Shown piece by piece: positions 25,816-33,660 of a stretch of DNA of 64,000 nucleotides. This DNA comes from Nocardia jinanensis (GTDB lineage Bacteria > Actinomycetota > Actinomycetes > Mycobacteriales > Mycobacteriaceae): positions 124,001 through 188,000 of the forward strand of contig NZ_BMMH01000006.1 in the NCBI RefSeq assembly GCF_014645735.1. Reading direction: 5' to 3'. The position numbers and the translations under genes were made by a program. A model generated the notes under the pieces. It saw only the letters and a program-made list of their open reading frames with translations. It did not search any database and had not been told where the DNA came from. Numbering within the stretch: position 1 is the stretch's first letter; each line of letters opens with the position of its first letter.

Positions 25816-26574
25816 ATGGAGATCAACGGTAAGGGCGCGATCGTCGTCGGCGGCGCGTCCGGTATGGGCAAAGCCAGCGCGCAGGCCCTCGCGGCGGCAG
25901 GCGCGAGGGTCGCGATCCTCGATCGGGAGTCGAGCGACGGAAAAGAAATCGCCAACGAGATCGGCGGGCTCTTCCACGCTATCGACATTACCGATTTCGA
26001 AGGTGCCGAACAGGCCCTGGCCGCCGCCGTCGAAGACCTGGGCAGCCTGCACATCGCTGTCAACACCGCGGGCGGCGGCACCGTGAAGAAGACCCTCGGC
26101 CGTAACGGTCCGCACGACCTCGATACCTTTCGCCAGGTCCTCGACCTGAACCTGGTCTCCACATTCAACCTCAACCGCCTGCAAGCCTTCCATATGAGCA
26201 AGAACGAGGCCGAAGACTCCGAACGCGGTGTCATCGTCAACACCTCCTCGATCGCGGCATTCGAGGGACAGATCGGCCAGGTCGCCTACACCGCCGCGAA
26301 AGCGGGCATCGCGGGTATGGCGCTCGTGATGGCCCGCGACCTCGGCCCGCAGGGCATCCGGGTCCTGGCCATCGCCCCGAGCCTGTTCGCCACCGGCGCC
26401 ACCGCCGGCTTCACCGACGAGCAGGTCGCACCCCTGGTCGCGGACGCCGCCTTCCCGAAGCGGATGGGGCGGCCGGAAGAGTACGCGAAACTCGCGCTCG
26501 CCATCGTCGACAATCAGATGCTGAACGGCCAGTGCCTGCGCCTGGACGCCGGCCAGCGGTTCGCACCCCGCTGA
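25816..26574 (+). CDS. SDR family dehydrogenase (3-hydroxyacyl-CoA dehydrogenase type 2-like)
   Basis: 252 residues. GGASGMGKASAQALAAAGA at about residues 12-30 is the NAD-binding loop, NTAGGG follows near 88, and NTSSIAAFEGQIGQVAYTAAK carries the Ser-Tyr-Lys catalytic set (NTSS and YTAAK) near 140-158. The sequence style, with FHAIDITDFEGAEQAL and GMALVMARDLGPQGIRV, matches HSD17B10/HADH2-type enzymes that oxidise 3-hydroxyacyl-CoA or steroid alcohols. It starts a plus-strand operon with the double acyl-CoA dehydrogenase 30 bp downstream. The pairing of a hydroxyacyl-CoA dehydrogenase with an acyl-CoA dehydrogenase indicates beta-oxidation of one substrate class. Confidence 0.9.
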   Translation: MEINGKGAIVVGGASGMGKASAQALAAAGARVAILDRESSDGKEIANEIGGLFHAIDITDFEGAEQALAAAVEDLGSLHIAVNTAGGGTVKKTLGRNGPHDLDTFRQVLDLNLVSTFNLNRLQAFHMSKNEAEDSERGVIVNTSSIAAFEGQIGQVAYTAAKAGIAGMALVMARDLGPQGIRVLAIAPSLFATGATAGFTDEQVAPLVADAAFPKRMGRPEEYAKLALAIVDNQMLNGQCLRLDAGQRFAPR

Positions 26575-26604
26575 TCCCACCCGCATCCAGCTAGGAGATA
26601 AGCC

Positions 26605-28746
26605 ATGCCGTTGGCACTGACCGACGACCACCTCGCGATCGCCGCCGCGGTCCGGTCCTTCCTCACCGATCAGAAGGCCCAGGAACTCGCGCGCGGTTTC
26701 CTCGACGATCCGGAAACCGACGGCAGCGGACTGTGGAAACAGTTGTCCGGCCTCGGCTGGCTCGGGCTGCACCTGCCCACCGAGTTCGGTGGCGACGACT
26801 ACGGGCTGCCCGAACTGGCGATCGTGGCGGAGGAACTGGGTGCCGTGGTCGCACCGGTCCCGTTCATCCCCACCGTCGTCACCTCATCGCTGCTCGCCGC
26901 ATCGGACGCGGGCGCCGATGGGAAGGCGCTACTGCCCGGGTTCGCGGACGGCTCGCAGGTCGCGGGACTCGGTCTGCGCGGCGCGCTGGCCGCCGACGAC
27001 TCGGGGACGTTGAGCGGCCACGCCGGCCACGTGGTCGGCGCGGGTGCGGCGACCCTGTTCGCGCTGCGGGTCGGGGACGACATCGCACTGGTGCGGGCAG
27101 ACGCCGACGGAGTCGGTTCCGAAGCTGTCGACGCGCTCGACCCCACGCTGCAGATCCGCAGCGTGACACTGCGGGGCGTATCCCCCGAGGTTGTACTGCC
27201 CGGCGCGGCCGCGGCGGCCGCCCGTACCGCGCAGGCCCTCGGTGCCGCCGAGGCCGCCGGCGGCGCTCGGGCAACCCTGGAACACGCGCTCGGCTACGCG
27301 AAAGTACGGGAACAGTTCGGCCGTGCCATCGGCTCGTTCCAGGCCGTCAAACACCACCTCGCGAACATGCTGGCCGGTTCCGAACTGGCGGTGGCCACGG
27401 CCTGGGACGCCGCCCGCGCGGGTGTACACGACGAGCAGGGCGCGCTGGCCACGAATGTCGCGGGCGTGATCGCCTACGACGAGTACGTCCGCAACGCGGA
27501 GAAGAGCGTGCAGATCCACGGCGGGATCGGTTTCACCTGGGAGCACGACTGCCACCTGTACCTGCGCCGCGCCCAGAGCATTCGAGCGCTGTTCGGTGCG
27601 GTGGACGCCGCCCACCACACGGTGTACACGAGTGCCGCCCAGGGAGTGCGCCGCGAATATGCCGTAGATCTTCCGCCGGAAGCCGAAGCGTTCCGAGCGG
27701 CGGCCTCCGCGTTCGTCGACGAATTGCGCACCGCACCGGAGTCCGACCGACGCCGCGTGCTCGTCGATTCCGGCTACCTGATGCCGCACTGGCGCAAACC
27801 TTTCGGCCGCGAAGCCGGCCCGGTCGAACAACTCGTCATCGATGAGGAGTTCGCGGACGTGGAACTGCCCAATCTGGGCATCGGCGCCTGGGTCACGCTG
27901 ACACTGAGCCAGCACGGCACCCCGGCACAGATCGAGCGGTGGATCCGGGCGAGCCTGTTGGGCGAACTGGTGTGGTGCCAGCTGTTCTCCGAGCCCGGTG
28001 CCGGGTCGGACGCGGCCGCGGTGAGCACCCGGGGTGTGCGGGTCGACGGCGGCTGGCGGGTGACCGGACAGAAAGTCTGGACTTCGAACGCGCAGAACTG
28101 CAACCGCGGTCTGGCGACCATTCGCACCGATCGGGACGCGCCGAAGCACAAGGGCATCACGGCGGTGGTGATCGACCTCCACGCGCCGGGCGTCGAGGTG
28201 CGCCCGCTGCGGGAGATCACCGGCGACGCGGTGTTCAACGAAGTGTTCTTCGACGATGTCTTCGTTCCCGATGCCGACGTGGTCGGCGAGGTGAACAACG
28301 GCTGGGCCGTTGCCCGCGCGACCCTCGGCAACGAGCGTGTCTCCATCGGTGGCATGGCGCACGGCCGGACCCCGTTCGATCTGATCGAGCTGGTGCGGGC
28401 GGGTGGCGACGACACGTCGACCGTCCGTGCGGTCGCAGACCTGCTCGCTCACGAACAGGCGTTGCAGGTACTGAATCTGCGACATGTCGCCCGGGCCGTC
28501 ACCGGGGCGGCGCCGGGCCCCGAGGGGAGCGTCACCAAGATGCTCTCGGCCGAACACCTGCAGCGAACCGCCGAGGCGGGTATGCGGCTCGCGGGCGAGG
28601 CCGCGGTGGTCGGGCAGCTCCCCGAAGTGAGCCGCGACTATCTGTTCGGCCGGGCACACACCATTGCGGGCGGCACCTCCGAGATCAACCGCAATGTGAT
28701 CGCTGAGCGGCTGCTGGGACTACCCCGGGAACAGATCGCCCGCTGA
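26605..28746 (+). CDS. fused double acyl-CoA dehydrogenase (FadE34-like)
   Basis: 713 residues, about twice the family length, preceded by TAGGAGATAAGCC. Two dehydrogenase modules are fused. Module 1 (about 1-350) ends with LGYAKVREQFGRAIGSFQAV and IHGGIGFTWEHDCHLYLRRA. Module 2 (about 360-713) has CQLFSEPGAGSDAAA, GQKVWTSNAQ and the C-terminal GGTSEINRNVIAERLLGLP. The mycobacterial FadE34 that acts on steroid side-chain CoA esters has the same length and layout. In such fusions one active site is retained and the other half replaces the partner subunit. It forms an operon with the SDR gene. Substrate assignment to steroid-like acids is by analogy. Confidence 0.9.
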   Translation: MPLALTDDHLAIAAAVRSFLTDQKAQELARGFLDDPETDGSGLWKQLSGLGWLGLHLPTEFGGDDYGLPELAIVAEELGAVVAPVPFIPTVVTSSLLAASDAGADGKALLPGFADGSQVAGLGLRGALAADDSGTLSGHAGHVVGAGAATLFALRVGDDIALVRADADGVGSEAVDALDPTLQIRSVTLRGVSPEVVLPGAAAAAARTAQALGAAEAAGGARATLEHALGYAKVREQFGRAIGSFQAVKHHLANMLAGSELAVATAWDAARAGVHDEQGALATNVAGVIAYDEYVRNAEKSVQIHGGIGFTWEHDCHLYLRRAQSIRALFGAVDAAHHTVYTSAAQGVRREYAVDLPPEAEAFRAAASAFVDELRTAPESDRRRVLVDSGYLMPHWRKPFGREAGPVEQLVIDEEFADVELPNLGIGAWVTLTLSQHGTPAQIERWIRASLLGELVWCQLFSEPGAGSDAAAVSTRGVRVDGGWRVTGQKVWTSNAQNCNRGLATIRTDRDAPKHKGITAVVIDLHAPGVEVRPLREITGDAVFNEVFFDDVFVPDADVVGEVNNGWAVARATLGNERVSIGGMAHGRTPFDLIELVRAGGDDTSTVRAVADLLAHEQALQVLNLRHVARAVTGAAPGPEGSVTKMLSAEHLQRTAEAGMRLAGEAAVVGQLPEVSRDYLFGRAHTIAGGTSEINRNVIAERLLGLPREQIAR

Positions 28747-28897
28747 CCATTTCCCTTGGTGAGCCGATGCCGCTCATGGGCCGCCAGGCCCCGGCCCGAC
28801 CACATCCCGTTATCGTATCCACGATCCAGGGATGGTCTCGCCGGGGCGCTGGTGGCGTCGGCGGATCACTTCCGTCGCACCGATTCGCGGACAAGTA

Positions 28898-28908
28898 TCA
28901 CTTAGTTA
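28898..28908 (-). promoter_or_regulatory. TNACTWAGTNA box, copy 11 (minus strand TAACTAAGTGA)
   Basis: Exact reverse complement of copy 1. It overlaps TATATA at 28906-28911, the likely -10 of the thioesterase gene, so a bound protein would repress. The rest of 28747-28921 holds no gene. Confidence 0.55.
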
Positions 28909-28921
28909 TATACTTCGAGGC

Positions 28922-29824
28922 ATGTCCAGCGCTGTCGAGGCGGGCGTGATCGATCCGCCGCCCGGTCCCCGTCCACCGCTCGGGCGCATTCTGGAGCTGG
29001 AGGAGGTCGATACCGACCTCTATATCGGCCGTTCCCACAACGACGCCGCCCAGCGCATCTACGGGGGCCAGGCCGTCGCGCAGGCCCTGGTCGCCGCCGG
29101 CCGCACCGTCACGCCGGAACGCCGCATCCATTCACTGCACGGCCATTTCATCCATCCGGGCAACCCCGGCGCACCCGTGCTCTACCACGTCGAACGAGTC
29201 AGGGACGGTGGCAGTTTCACGACCCGGTCGGTACGGGCCACTCAGGCGGGGGCGACAATCTTCCTGTTGACCGCCTCCTTCCAGCGGCGCGAACGAGGGT
29301 TCTCACACCAGGCCCGCGATACTTCCGCGCCCCCACCCGAGGAGCTGCCGACCTTCGAAGAATCAGTCGACCCCGCGTACCTGGCCGGCACTACTTGGCT
29401 GCCCCACTTACGTGCGAACATCGCTGTCGACTTCCGGTTCCCCGAGGAGTATCCGCGCGTGGCCAACTCCCGCGGTGAAGCCCGGCCGCCCCGGCAGCGG
29501 GCCTGGGTACGGACCACCGAGCGGCTCGCCGCGGACCCGTTGATCCAGGCGGCCGGCTTCGCCTACACCTCGGATCTGTTCCTGCTCTCGTCCGCGCTCC
29601 CCCCGCATGCCGTCACCATCGACGAGCCCGGCATGCAGCTCGCCAGCCTCGACCACTCCGTGTGGTTACACGAGGAATTCCGCTCCGACGAGTGGCATCT
29701 GTACGAGCAGGAGGGGCTGTGGACCGGAGGTGGCCGCGGGCTCGCCCGCGGCCACCTCTACGACCGCAGCGGCGTTCTCGTGGCCAGCACCATGCAGGAA
29801 GGCTTGCTCCGGCTGCGGAAGTAG
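28922..29824 (+). CDS. tesB: acyl-CoA thioesterase II (TesB-type, double hot-dog)
   Basis: 300 residues from ATG 28922; the frame upstream to 28832 crosses the operator and promoter. GGQAVAQALVAAGRTV at about residues 41-56, SLHGHFIHPGNPGAPVLY near 63, DGGSFTTRSVRATQAG near 88 and the C-terminal SLDHSVWLHEEFRSDEW are diagnostic TesB segments, with the catalytic Asp of the SLDHSVW region. It hydrolyses acyl-CoA to acid and CoA, which can relieve CoA sequestration during catabolism. There is almost no leader between the AT-rich -10 region and the ATG. It converges on an enoyl-CoA hydratase gene. Confidence 0.92.
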   Translation: MSSAVEAGVIDPPPGPRPPLGRILELEEVDTDLYIGRSHNDAAQRIYGGQAVAQALVAAGRTVTPERRIHSLHGHFIHPGNPGAPVLYHVERVRDGGSFTTRSVRATQAGATIFLLTASFQRRERGFSHQARDTSAPPPEELPTFEESVDPAYLAGTTWLPHLRANIAVDFRFPEEYPRVANSRGEARPPRQRAWVRTTERLAADPLIQAAGFAYTSDLFLLSSALPPHAVTIDEPGMQLASLDHSVWLHEEFRSDEWHLYEQEGLWTGGGRGLARGHLYDRSGVLVASTMQEGLLRLRK

Positions 29825-29854
29825 GCGGTTACTCGTGTGCCTGCGGCCGCACCC

Positions 29855-30661
29855 TCAGCCCTGGTTCTGAGCGCGCCCCCGGCCCACGACAGCGGCGCGG
29901 CGATCGGCGACACGGGAGGGGTCGAACTCCGCCATCCAGGCCCGCGACGTCTCGTCCTCGACGAGCAGCGCCGGATCGACGAGATGTTCCTCGGCGCGCC
30001 GGTAGGAGTCCAAGAGCGTGCGCACGCCGGCCTGGTCGTTGCCGACCACCGAGACCGCCACCTCCACTGCCGTCGGCAACAGCTGTTCGTGCGCGACCAC
30101 CTCGGTCACCAGCCCCACCCGCAGGGCTGTCGCGGCATCGACGAAATCCCCGGTCAGGCTCATCCGGCGGGCGAAACCGCGCCCGACCGCCGCGGGCAGC
30201 CGGGAGGTCAGGCCCCAACCGGGCAGCACCCCGACCCTGGCGTGGGTGTCCGCGAAACGGGCACGCTCCGAAGCGATCAGAAAGTCGCAGGCGAGTGCCA
30301 GTTCCAAGCCGCCGGTGATGGCCGCACCGTTGACGGCGCCGATCATCGGTTTCGACAGCGGGCGCCAGGGGTGACCGACCGGGATCTCCGCATCGGCGAT
30401 CCGCTCGGCGTTGCCCCCGGTCGCGCCCAGTTCGCGCAGATCCAACCCCGCACAGAACGCGGGATCGGATCCGGTGAGGATCACCACATCCACTCGATCA
30501 TCGTCATCGGCGGCGGCGAGCTCGCGGCGCAGATCCTCGATCAGAGCACTGCTGAGCGCGTTCCGCGCCGCCGGCCGGTGCAGAGTGAGGATGCGGACCC
30601 CGCCGCGCTGCTCGGTGCGCACGATCGGCTCCGTTGATGCTTCGGGCTTGGCCATATGCAC
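29855..30661 (-). CDS. enoyl-CoA hydratase/isomerase family protein
   Basis: 268 residues; ATG 30655 is an almost equal start. ILTLHRPAARNALSSALIED near residue 20 opens the crotonase fold, SDPAFCAGLDLRELG near 65 is the oxyanion-hole segment, and GAVNGAAITGGLELALACDF near 108 carries the first glutamate (GGLELALACD). RFADTHARVGVLPGWGLTSR near 132 lies at the second active-site region. The C-terminus is shorter than in Rhodococcus-type hydratases and has no fusion. It is monocistronic with a box at 30716 in its promoter. It probably hydrates an enoyl-CoA of the regulon. Confidence 0.88.
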   Translation of the reverse strand: MHMAKPEASTEPIVRTEQRGGVRILTLHRPAARNALSSALIEDLRRELAAADDDDRVDVVILTGSDPAFCAGLDLRELGATGGNAERIADAEIPVGHPWRPLSKPMIGAVNGAAITGGLELALACDFLIASERARFADTHARVGVLPGWGLTSRLPAAVGRGFARRMSLTGDFVDAATALRVGLVTEVVAHEQLLPTAVEVAVSVVGNDQAGVRTLLDSYRRAEEHLVDPALLVEDETSRAWMAEFDPSRVADRRAAVVGRGRAQNQG

Positions 30662-30715
30662 TCCTCGACGAGCCGGCGACCTGTTCGACCATCGGAAGCC
30701 TACGTGGAACTTGTT

Positions 30716-30726
30716 AATCTAGGTTA
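30716..30726 (-). promoter_or_regulatory. TNACTWAGTNA box, copy 12 (minus strand TAACCTAGATT)
   Basis: 55 bp upstream of the enoyl-CoA hydratase start on the minus strand. The segment 30727-30921 contains no gene I can support. Confidence 0.45.
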
Positions 30727-30921
30727 TCTATGTAGCGGAGGTCATATTCCGCCCGCACCCCGGACGCCGGGTCAGGTCGAGCTGCCGAGGACAGTGCGGT
30801 CGTCAGGTAGTGATCAAGGCATCCGGGCCGGATCACCGGCTGCCGATCTGTCGGCCGCCCCGGACGACAGGCAGGCCCGCGGGTCGCCGGCGCCGCGCGG
30901 TGGAACAGCTCCGGCCGGTCA

Positions 30922-31563
30922 TCATCCGAGGGCGCTCGCCAGCCGGCGAACCGCGTCCCGCGCCGCCGAGGCGCTGGCCTCGGACTGTTCCGTCAGCGAC
31001 GCCATCGCCGGAATCCGGCCCGCCAGCGTCAGCTCCGCCGTCACCACGGTCACATCCATTCCCATCGAGACGCCCAGCGTTTGCCGCAGCGGTGGGACGG
31101 TGTGATCGGTCCCCTCGCCGGGTGTCCCGGCGGCGTAAGTGTTGCCGCGGCTCGAGATCACCACAGCCGGGATACCGGCCAACGGCCGGTCCGGAGTGTC
31201 GAACGGCACGGTGGTGCCGAGCACGTGGAGATAGTCGAGCCACGCCTTGAGTGTCGACGGCAGCGACCAGTTGTACATCGGCGCGCCTATCACCACCGCG
31301 TCCGCTTCGGCTACTTCGCGGATCAACTGCGCCTGCAACGCCTCCGCCTCCGGGTCCACGGCCGCCCCGGCTCGCCGCAGCCGGGCTGCGTAGTGCAACT
31401 CGGCGGCGGGCAGGTGTGGCAGCGGGTTTCGGTGCAGATCGCGTTCGATCACGGTGAACTCGGCACCACGGTCACGCCAGGTATCGGCGAACAGGCGGGT
31501 GAGCTCACGGGAGACCGACGAATCGAGCTCCGCCGACGAGTCGACCCGGAGTAGTCGGGGCAC
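30922..31563 (-). CDS. azoR: FMN-dependent NADH-azoreductase (AzoR family)
   Basis: 213 residues from GTG 31563 after AAGGAAG; the much longer frame to 32082 is an antisense extension of the neighbour. LLRVDSSAELDSSVSRELT at the N-terminus is the flavodoxin-like FMN loop, VVIGAPMYNWSLPSTLKAWLD near residue 92 is the AzoR signature (PMYNWSLP), and VVISSRGNTYAAGTPGEGTD near 143 follows. These enzymes reduce quinones and azo compounds by two-electron transfer. The length matches the family (about 200-210). The gene is divergent from a DUF2889 gene across a region with one box. Confidence 0.9.
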   Translation of the reverse strand: MPRLLRVDSSAELDSSVSRELTRLFADTWRDRGAEFTVIERDLHRNPLPHLPAAELHYAARLRRAGAAVDPEAEALQAQLIREVAEADAVVIGAPMYNWSLPSTLKAWLDYLHVLGTTVPFDTPDRPLAGIPAVVISSRGNTYAAGTPGEGTDHTVPPLRQTLGVSMGMDVTVVTAELTLAGRIPAMASLTEQSEASASAARDAVRRLASALG

Positions 31564-31715
31564 TGCACTTCCTTCCGTGAGAAGCCGGCCGTTCGAGTGC
31601 GGACGCACTGCCGGAGCGGTGTCGGCTTCCACAGTACGTCGCGAATTGCGATCCGCGCGGCGCGAATCCCCGCCGGCCGCCGTGGCTGCGCAGGGGAAAC
31701 TTCTGCGATGATATA

Positions 31716-31726
31716 TTACTAGGTGC
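31716..31726 (-). promoter_or_regulatory. TNACTWAGTNA box, copy 13 (minus strand GCACCTAGTAA)
   Basis: Divergent region between the azoreductase and the DUF2889 gene, next to TATATTA at 31712-31718. A weaker match than most copies. Confidence 0.38.
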
Positions 31727-31806
31727 ACCTCGTTTGGCGCAGTGTTGAGCTGTCCGGGCCCAGTGCGGAATGTGCTGCGGCGTGAACGATCGAAGGAGGC
31801 ACCGAC

Positions 31807-32820
31807 TTGGTTGTCGAGATACCGGTTGGCCTCGTCGCGAAAGGACCGGCCGAGGCCACTCCCCCACGCCGGCCCGGGTCCGTTCGGCGCACGTCGACCA
31901 TCGATATGCAGTGGCCCACCGGCCCCGGCACCCAGCTCCGGCTCCTCGGGCGCGCACGAGATCTGCTGACACCTCACAGCGGTAGCGACCCGATGGTGCT
32001 CCGTGAGGACACCATGCGGGCAGGCGTCGACTCCACGACGCGCACCATCGAGGAAATCGAGGCCCATCCCCCACGTCCCCACGTGCGGAAACTGATCGGT
32101 TCGCGAGGGGGCGGGAGTTCACGGGCGGTTCTCGCCGAGGCGATGGCCGACGAGGCTGCCACGGGAACCCCTCTGTACCTACTGCTGGACGATATCGCGG
32201 GCGCATCTCTCATCGCCGGATTCGCCTACTCCCGATGGATCGATCGCGATCTTCTCCTCCAGGCGATCAGCGCCGCGCCGGTACGCAATATGACCGGGAT
32301 CTGCACGGGGTTCCAGCCCGGTTCCGGCGCCCTGATGCCGGACGGCTCGTCGAAGTGGAACCACCAGGTGCGACCGGTGGTCCCGCTGCCTCGTGCCGAC
32401 GATCCGATGGGTTGGCATGCACTGGAGGAGATAACGGCAATGTCGATGCGCCGCGCACGCCGCATCGACGTGCACATCGGAGAGGTGATCGCCATCGACT
32501 CGATGTTCCAGGACAGTTCGACGGTGCCCACCGGAGGACGCGTCGCGGTGCACGAGTATCGGCTCACGGCCACCGCGGATCCGCGCACCGGGGAGCTGCT
32601 CACCATCGATGCCGACCCTCGCGTACTGCCCTACGATGAGTGCCCCCTCGCTTCGCGTAACGTCGGAAAAATACTCGGCACACCACTTTCCGAGCTCCGC
32701 ACCGTCGTCCTGGAAAAATTCTCCGGGACCGAAGGGTGCACCCACCTGAACGACGCGATGCGCGCACTCGCCGAGGTTCCCGCCATGGTGCGCGCGCTGC
32801 GCGCGGACGATCAGGCCTGA
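31807..32820 (+). CDS. DUF2889 domain protein
   Basis: 337 residues from TTG 31807, which follows AAGGAGG by 8 nt; the ribosome site decides this start. SVRRTSTIDMQWPTGPGTQL near residue 25 and the C-terminal EKFSGTEGCTHLNDAMRALA near 305 are the marks of DUF2889, whose biochemical role is not known to me. Homologues often sit near acyl-CoA, phenolic or lipid catabolic genes. Other visible features are a WHALEEITAMSMRRARRIDV helix near 203 and an acidic linker; there is no signal peptide. It stands between an azoreductase and a TetR gene and shares the regulon box, which suggests a catabolic accessory. Confidence 0.8.
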   Translation: MVVEIPVGLVAKGPAEATPPRRPGSVRRTSTIDMQWPTGPGTQLRLLGRARDLLTPHSGSDPMVLREDTMRAGVDSTTRTIEEIEAHPPRPHVRKLIGSRGGGSSRAVLAEAMADEAATGTPLYLLLDDIAGASLIAGFAYSRWIDRDLLLQAISAAPVRNMTGICTGFQPGSGALMPDGSSKWNHQVRPVVPLPRADDPMGWHALEEITAMSMRRARRIDVHIGEVIAIDSMFQDSSTVPTGGRVAVHEYRLTATADPRTGELLTIDADPRVLPYDECPLASRNVGKILGTPLSELRTVVLEKFSGTEGCTHLNDAMRALAEVPAMVRALRADDQA

Positions 32821-32840
32821 GGCGCGACCCTCGACCGGGC

Positions 32841-33491
32841 TCAGGCTATTCCGATGCCCCCGAGGCAGAATCGCAGCAGATGTGCGCGCTCGGCGGCGGT
32901 CGGGACCGTGCCGTTCTCGTGATAGCGGGTGGTCATGCCGAGAACCAGTGTCTGCACGAACAATGCGGTGCGCTCGTGATCGACGACTCCGGCGTCGGCC
33001 AGCACAGAATCGAGCAGGCCCAGAATCCGTATATGCCCGACAGGTTCGATCTCACTCTTGTCCCGGGCGACCTGACCGACATTCCACAGGATCACGGCGC
33101 TGACCTCCGACAGGCGAGTGTCCTCGATCTGCGCCAGCACACCGTCGATCCAGGCTTGGATCCGCTCCCGGACCTCGGTGTACTTCGATACGCGGTGTTC
33201 GAGATAGCTGTGCAGGGTCAGCAGCCCCTGCTCGTAGGTCGCCACGATAACGTCGTCACGACTGCGGAAGTGACGGTAGAACGCTTGATTCGTCATCCCG
33301 GCCGCACGGACGATCTCGGCGACCGTGGGCACCTCCGTCCGCCCTTTACCGACCATGACGTCCTGGGCGGTACGGATCAGTTTTCTGACCTCGTCGTCGT
33401 ACAGGGCCTGCCTGGCGGGATTGGCGACCCGGCGTAGGTGGCGACCACCGGAAAGCACCGTTTCCGGGGTTTTCGAGCCGCGGTCGGCCAC
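32841..33491 (-). CDS. TetR family transcriptional regulator
   Basis: 216 residues from GTG 33491. The N-terminus is longer than usual (basic, HLRRVANPARQALYDDEVR), then the HTH is EIVRAAGMTNQAFYRHFRSR at about residues 62-81. The C-terminal ligand domain has FVQTLVLGMTTRYHENGTVP. An inverted repeat with CATTCTGAC arms lies 18-50 bp upstream of the start and is the natural autoregulatory operator. A related CATTCTGAG repeat lies before the phosphotransferase/ACAD operon at 15406, so that operon may be a second target. The gene converges on the DUF2889 gene. Confidence 0.9.
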   Translation of the reverse strand: MADRGSKTPETVLSGGRHLRRVANPARQALYDDEVRKLIRTAQDVMVGKGRTEVPTVAEIVRAAGMTNQAFYRHFRSRDDVIVATYEQGLLTLHSYLEHRVSKYTEVRERIQAWIDGVLAQIEDTRLSEVSAVILWNVGQVARDKSEIEPVGHIRILGLLDSVLADAGVVDHERTALFVQTLVLGMTTRYHENGTVPTAAERAHLLRFCLGGIGIA

Positions 33492-33508
33492 TGGCGAGAC
33501 CCCCTGAT

Positions 33509-33541
33509 GTCAGAACGGAAATTTCGAAATAACATTCTGAC
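33509..33541. promoter_or_regulatory. inverted repeat, probable TetR operator
   Basis: GTCAGAACG at 33509-33517 and CATTCTGAC at 33533-33541 form an inverted repeat with one mismatch and a 15-bp AT-rich spacer, directly upstream of the TetR start at 33491. The remaining 33542-33660 holds no gene. Confidence 0.5.
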
Positions 33542-33660
33542 TCTAACATCGGGTCCGATTACCGACCCGGAGACCGCATCGAGGGTTCGGCGAGTCCAGC
33601 GGCCCCTCGGGCCGCCGCTCGACGCTCATCTGGATCGACGGTCTCCCGGGGTCGGCACAG

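Noticed and set aside
31564..32082. 173-codon extension of the azoreductase frame
   Set aside because: It runs through the promoter box and antisense to the DUF2889 gene; the family N-terminus and ribosome site are at 31563.
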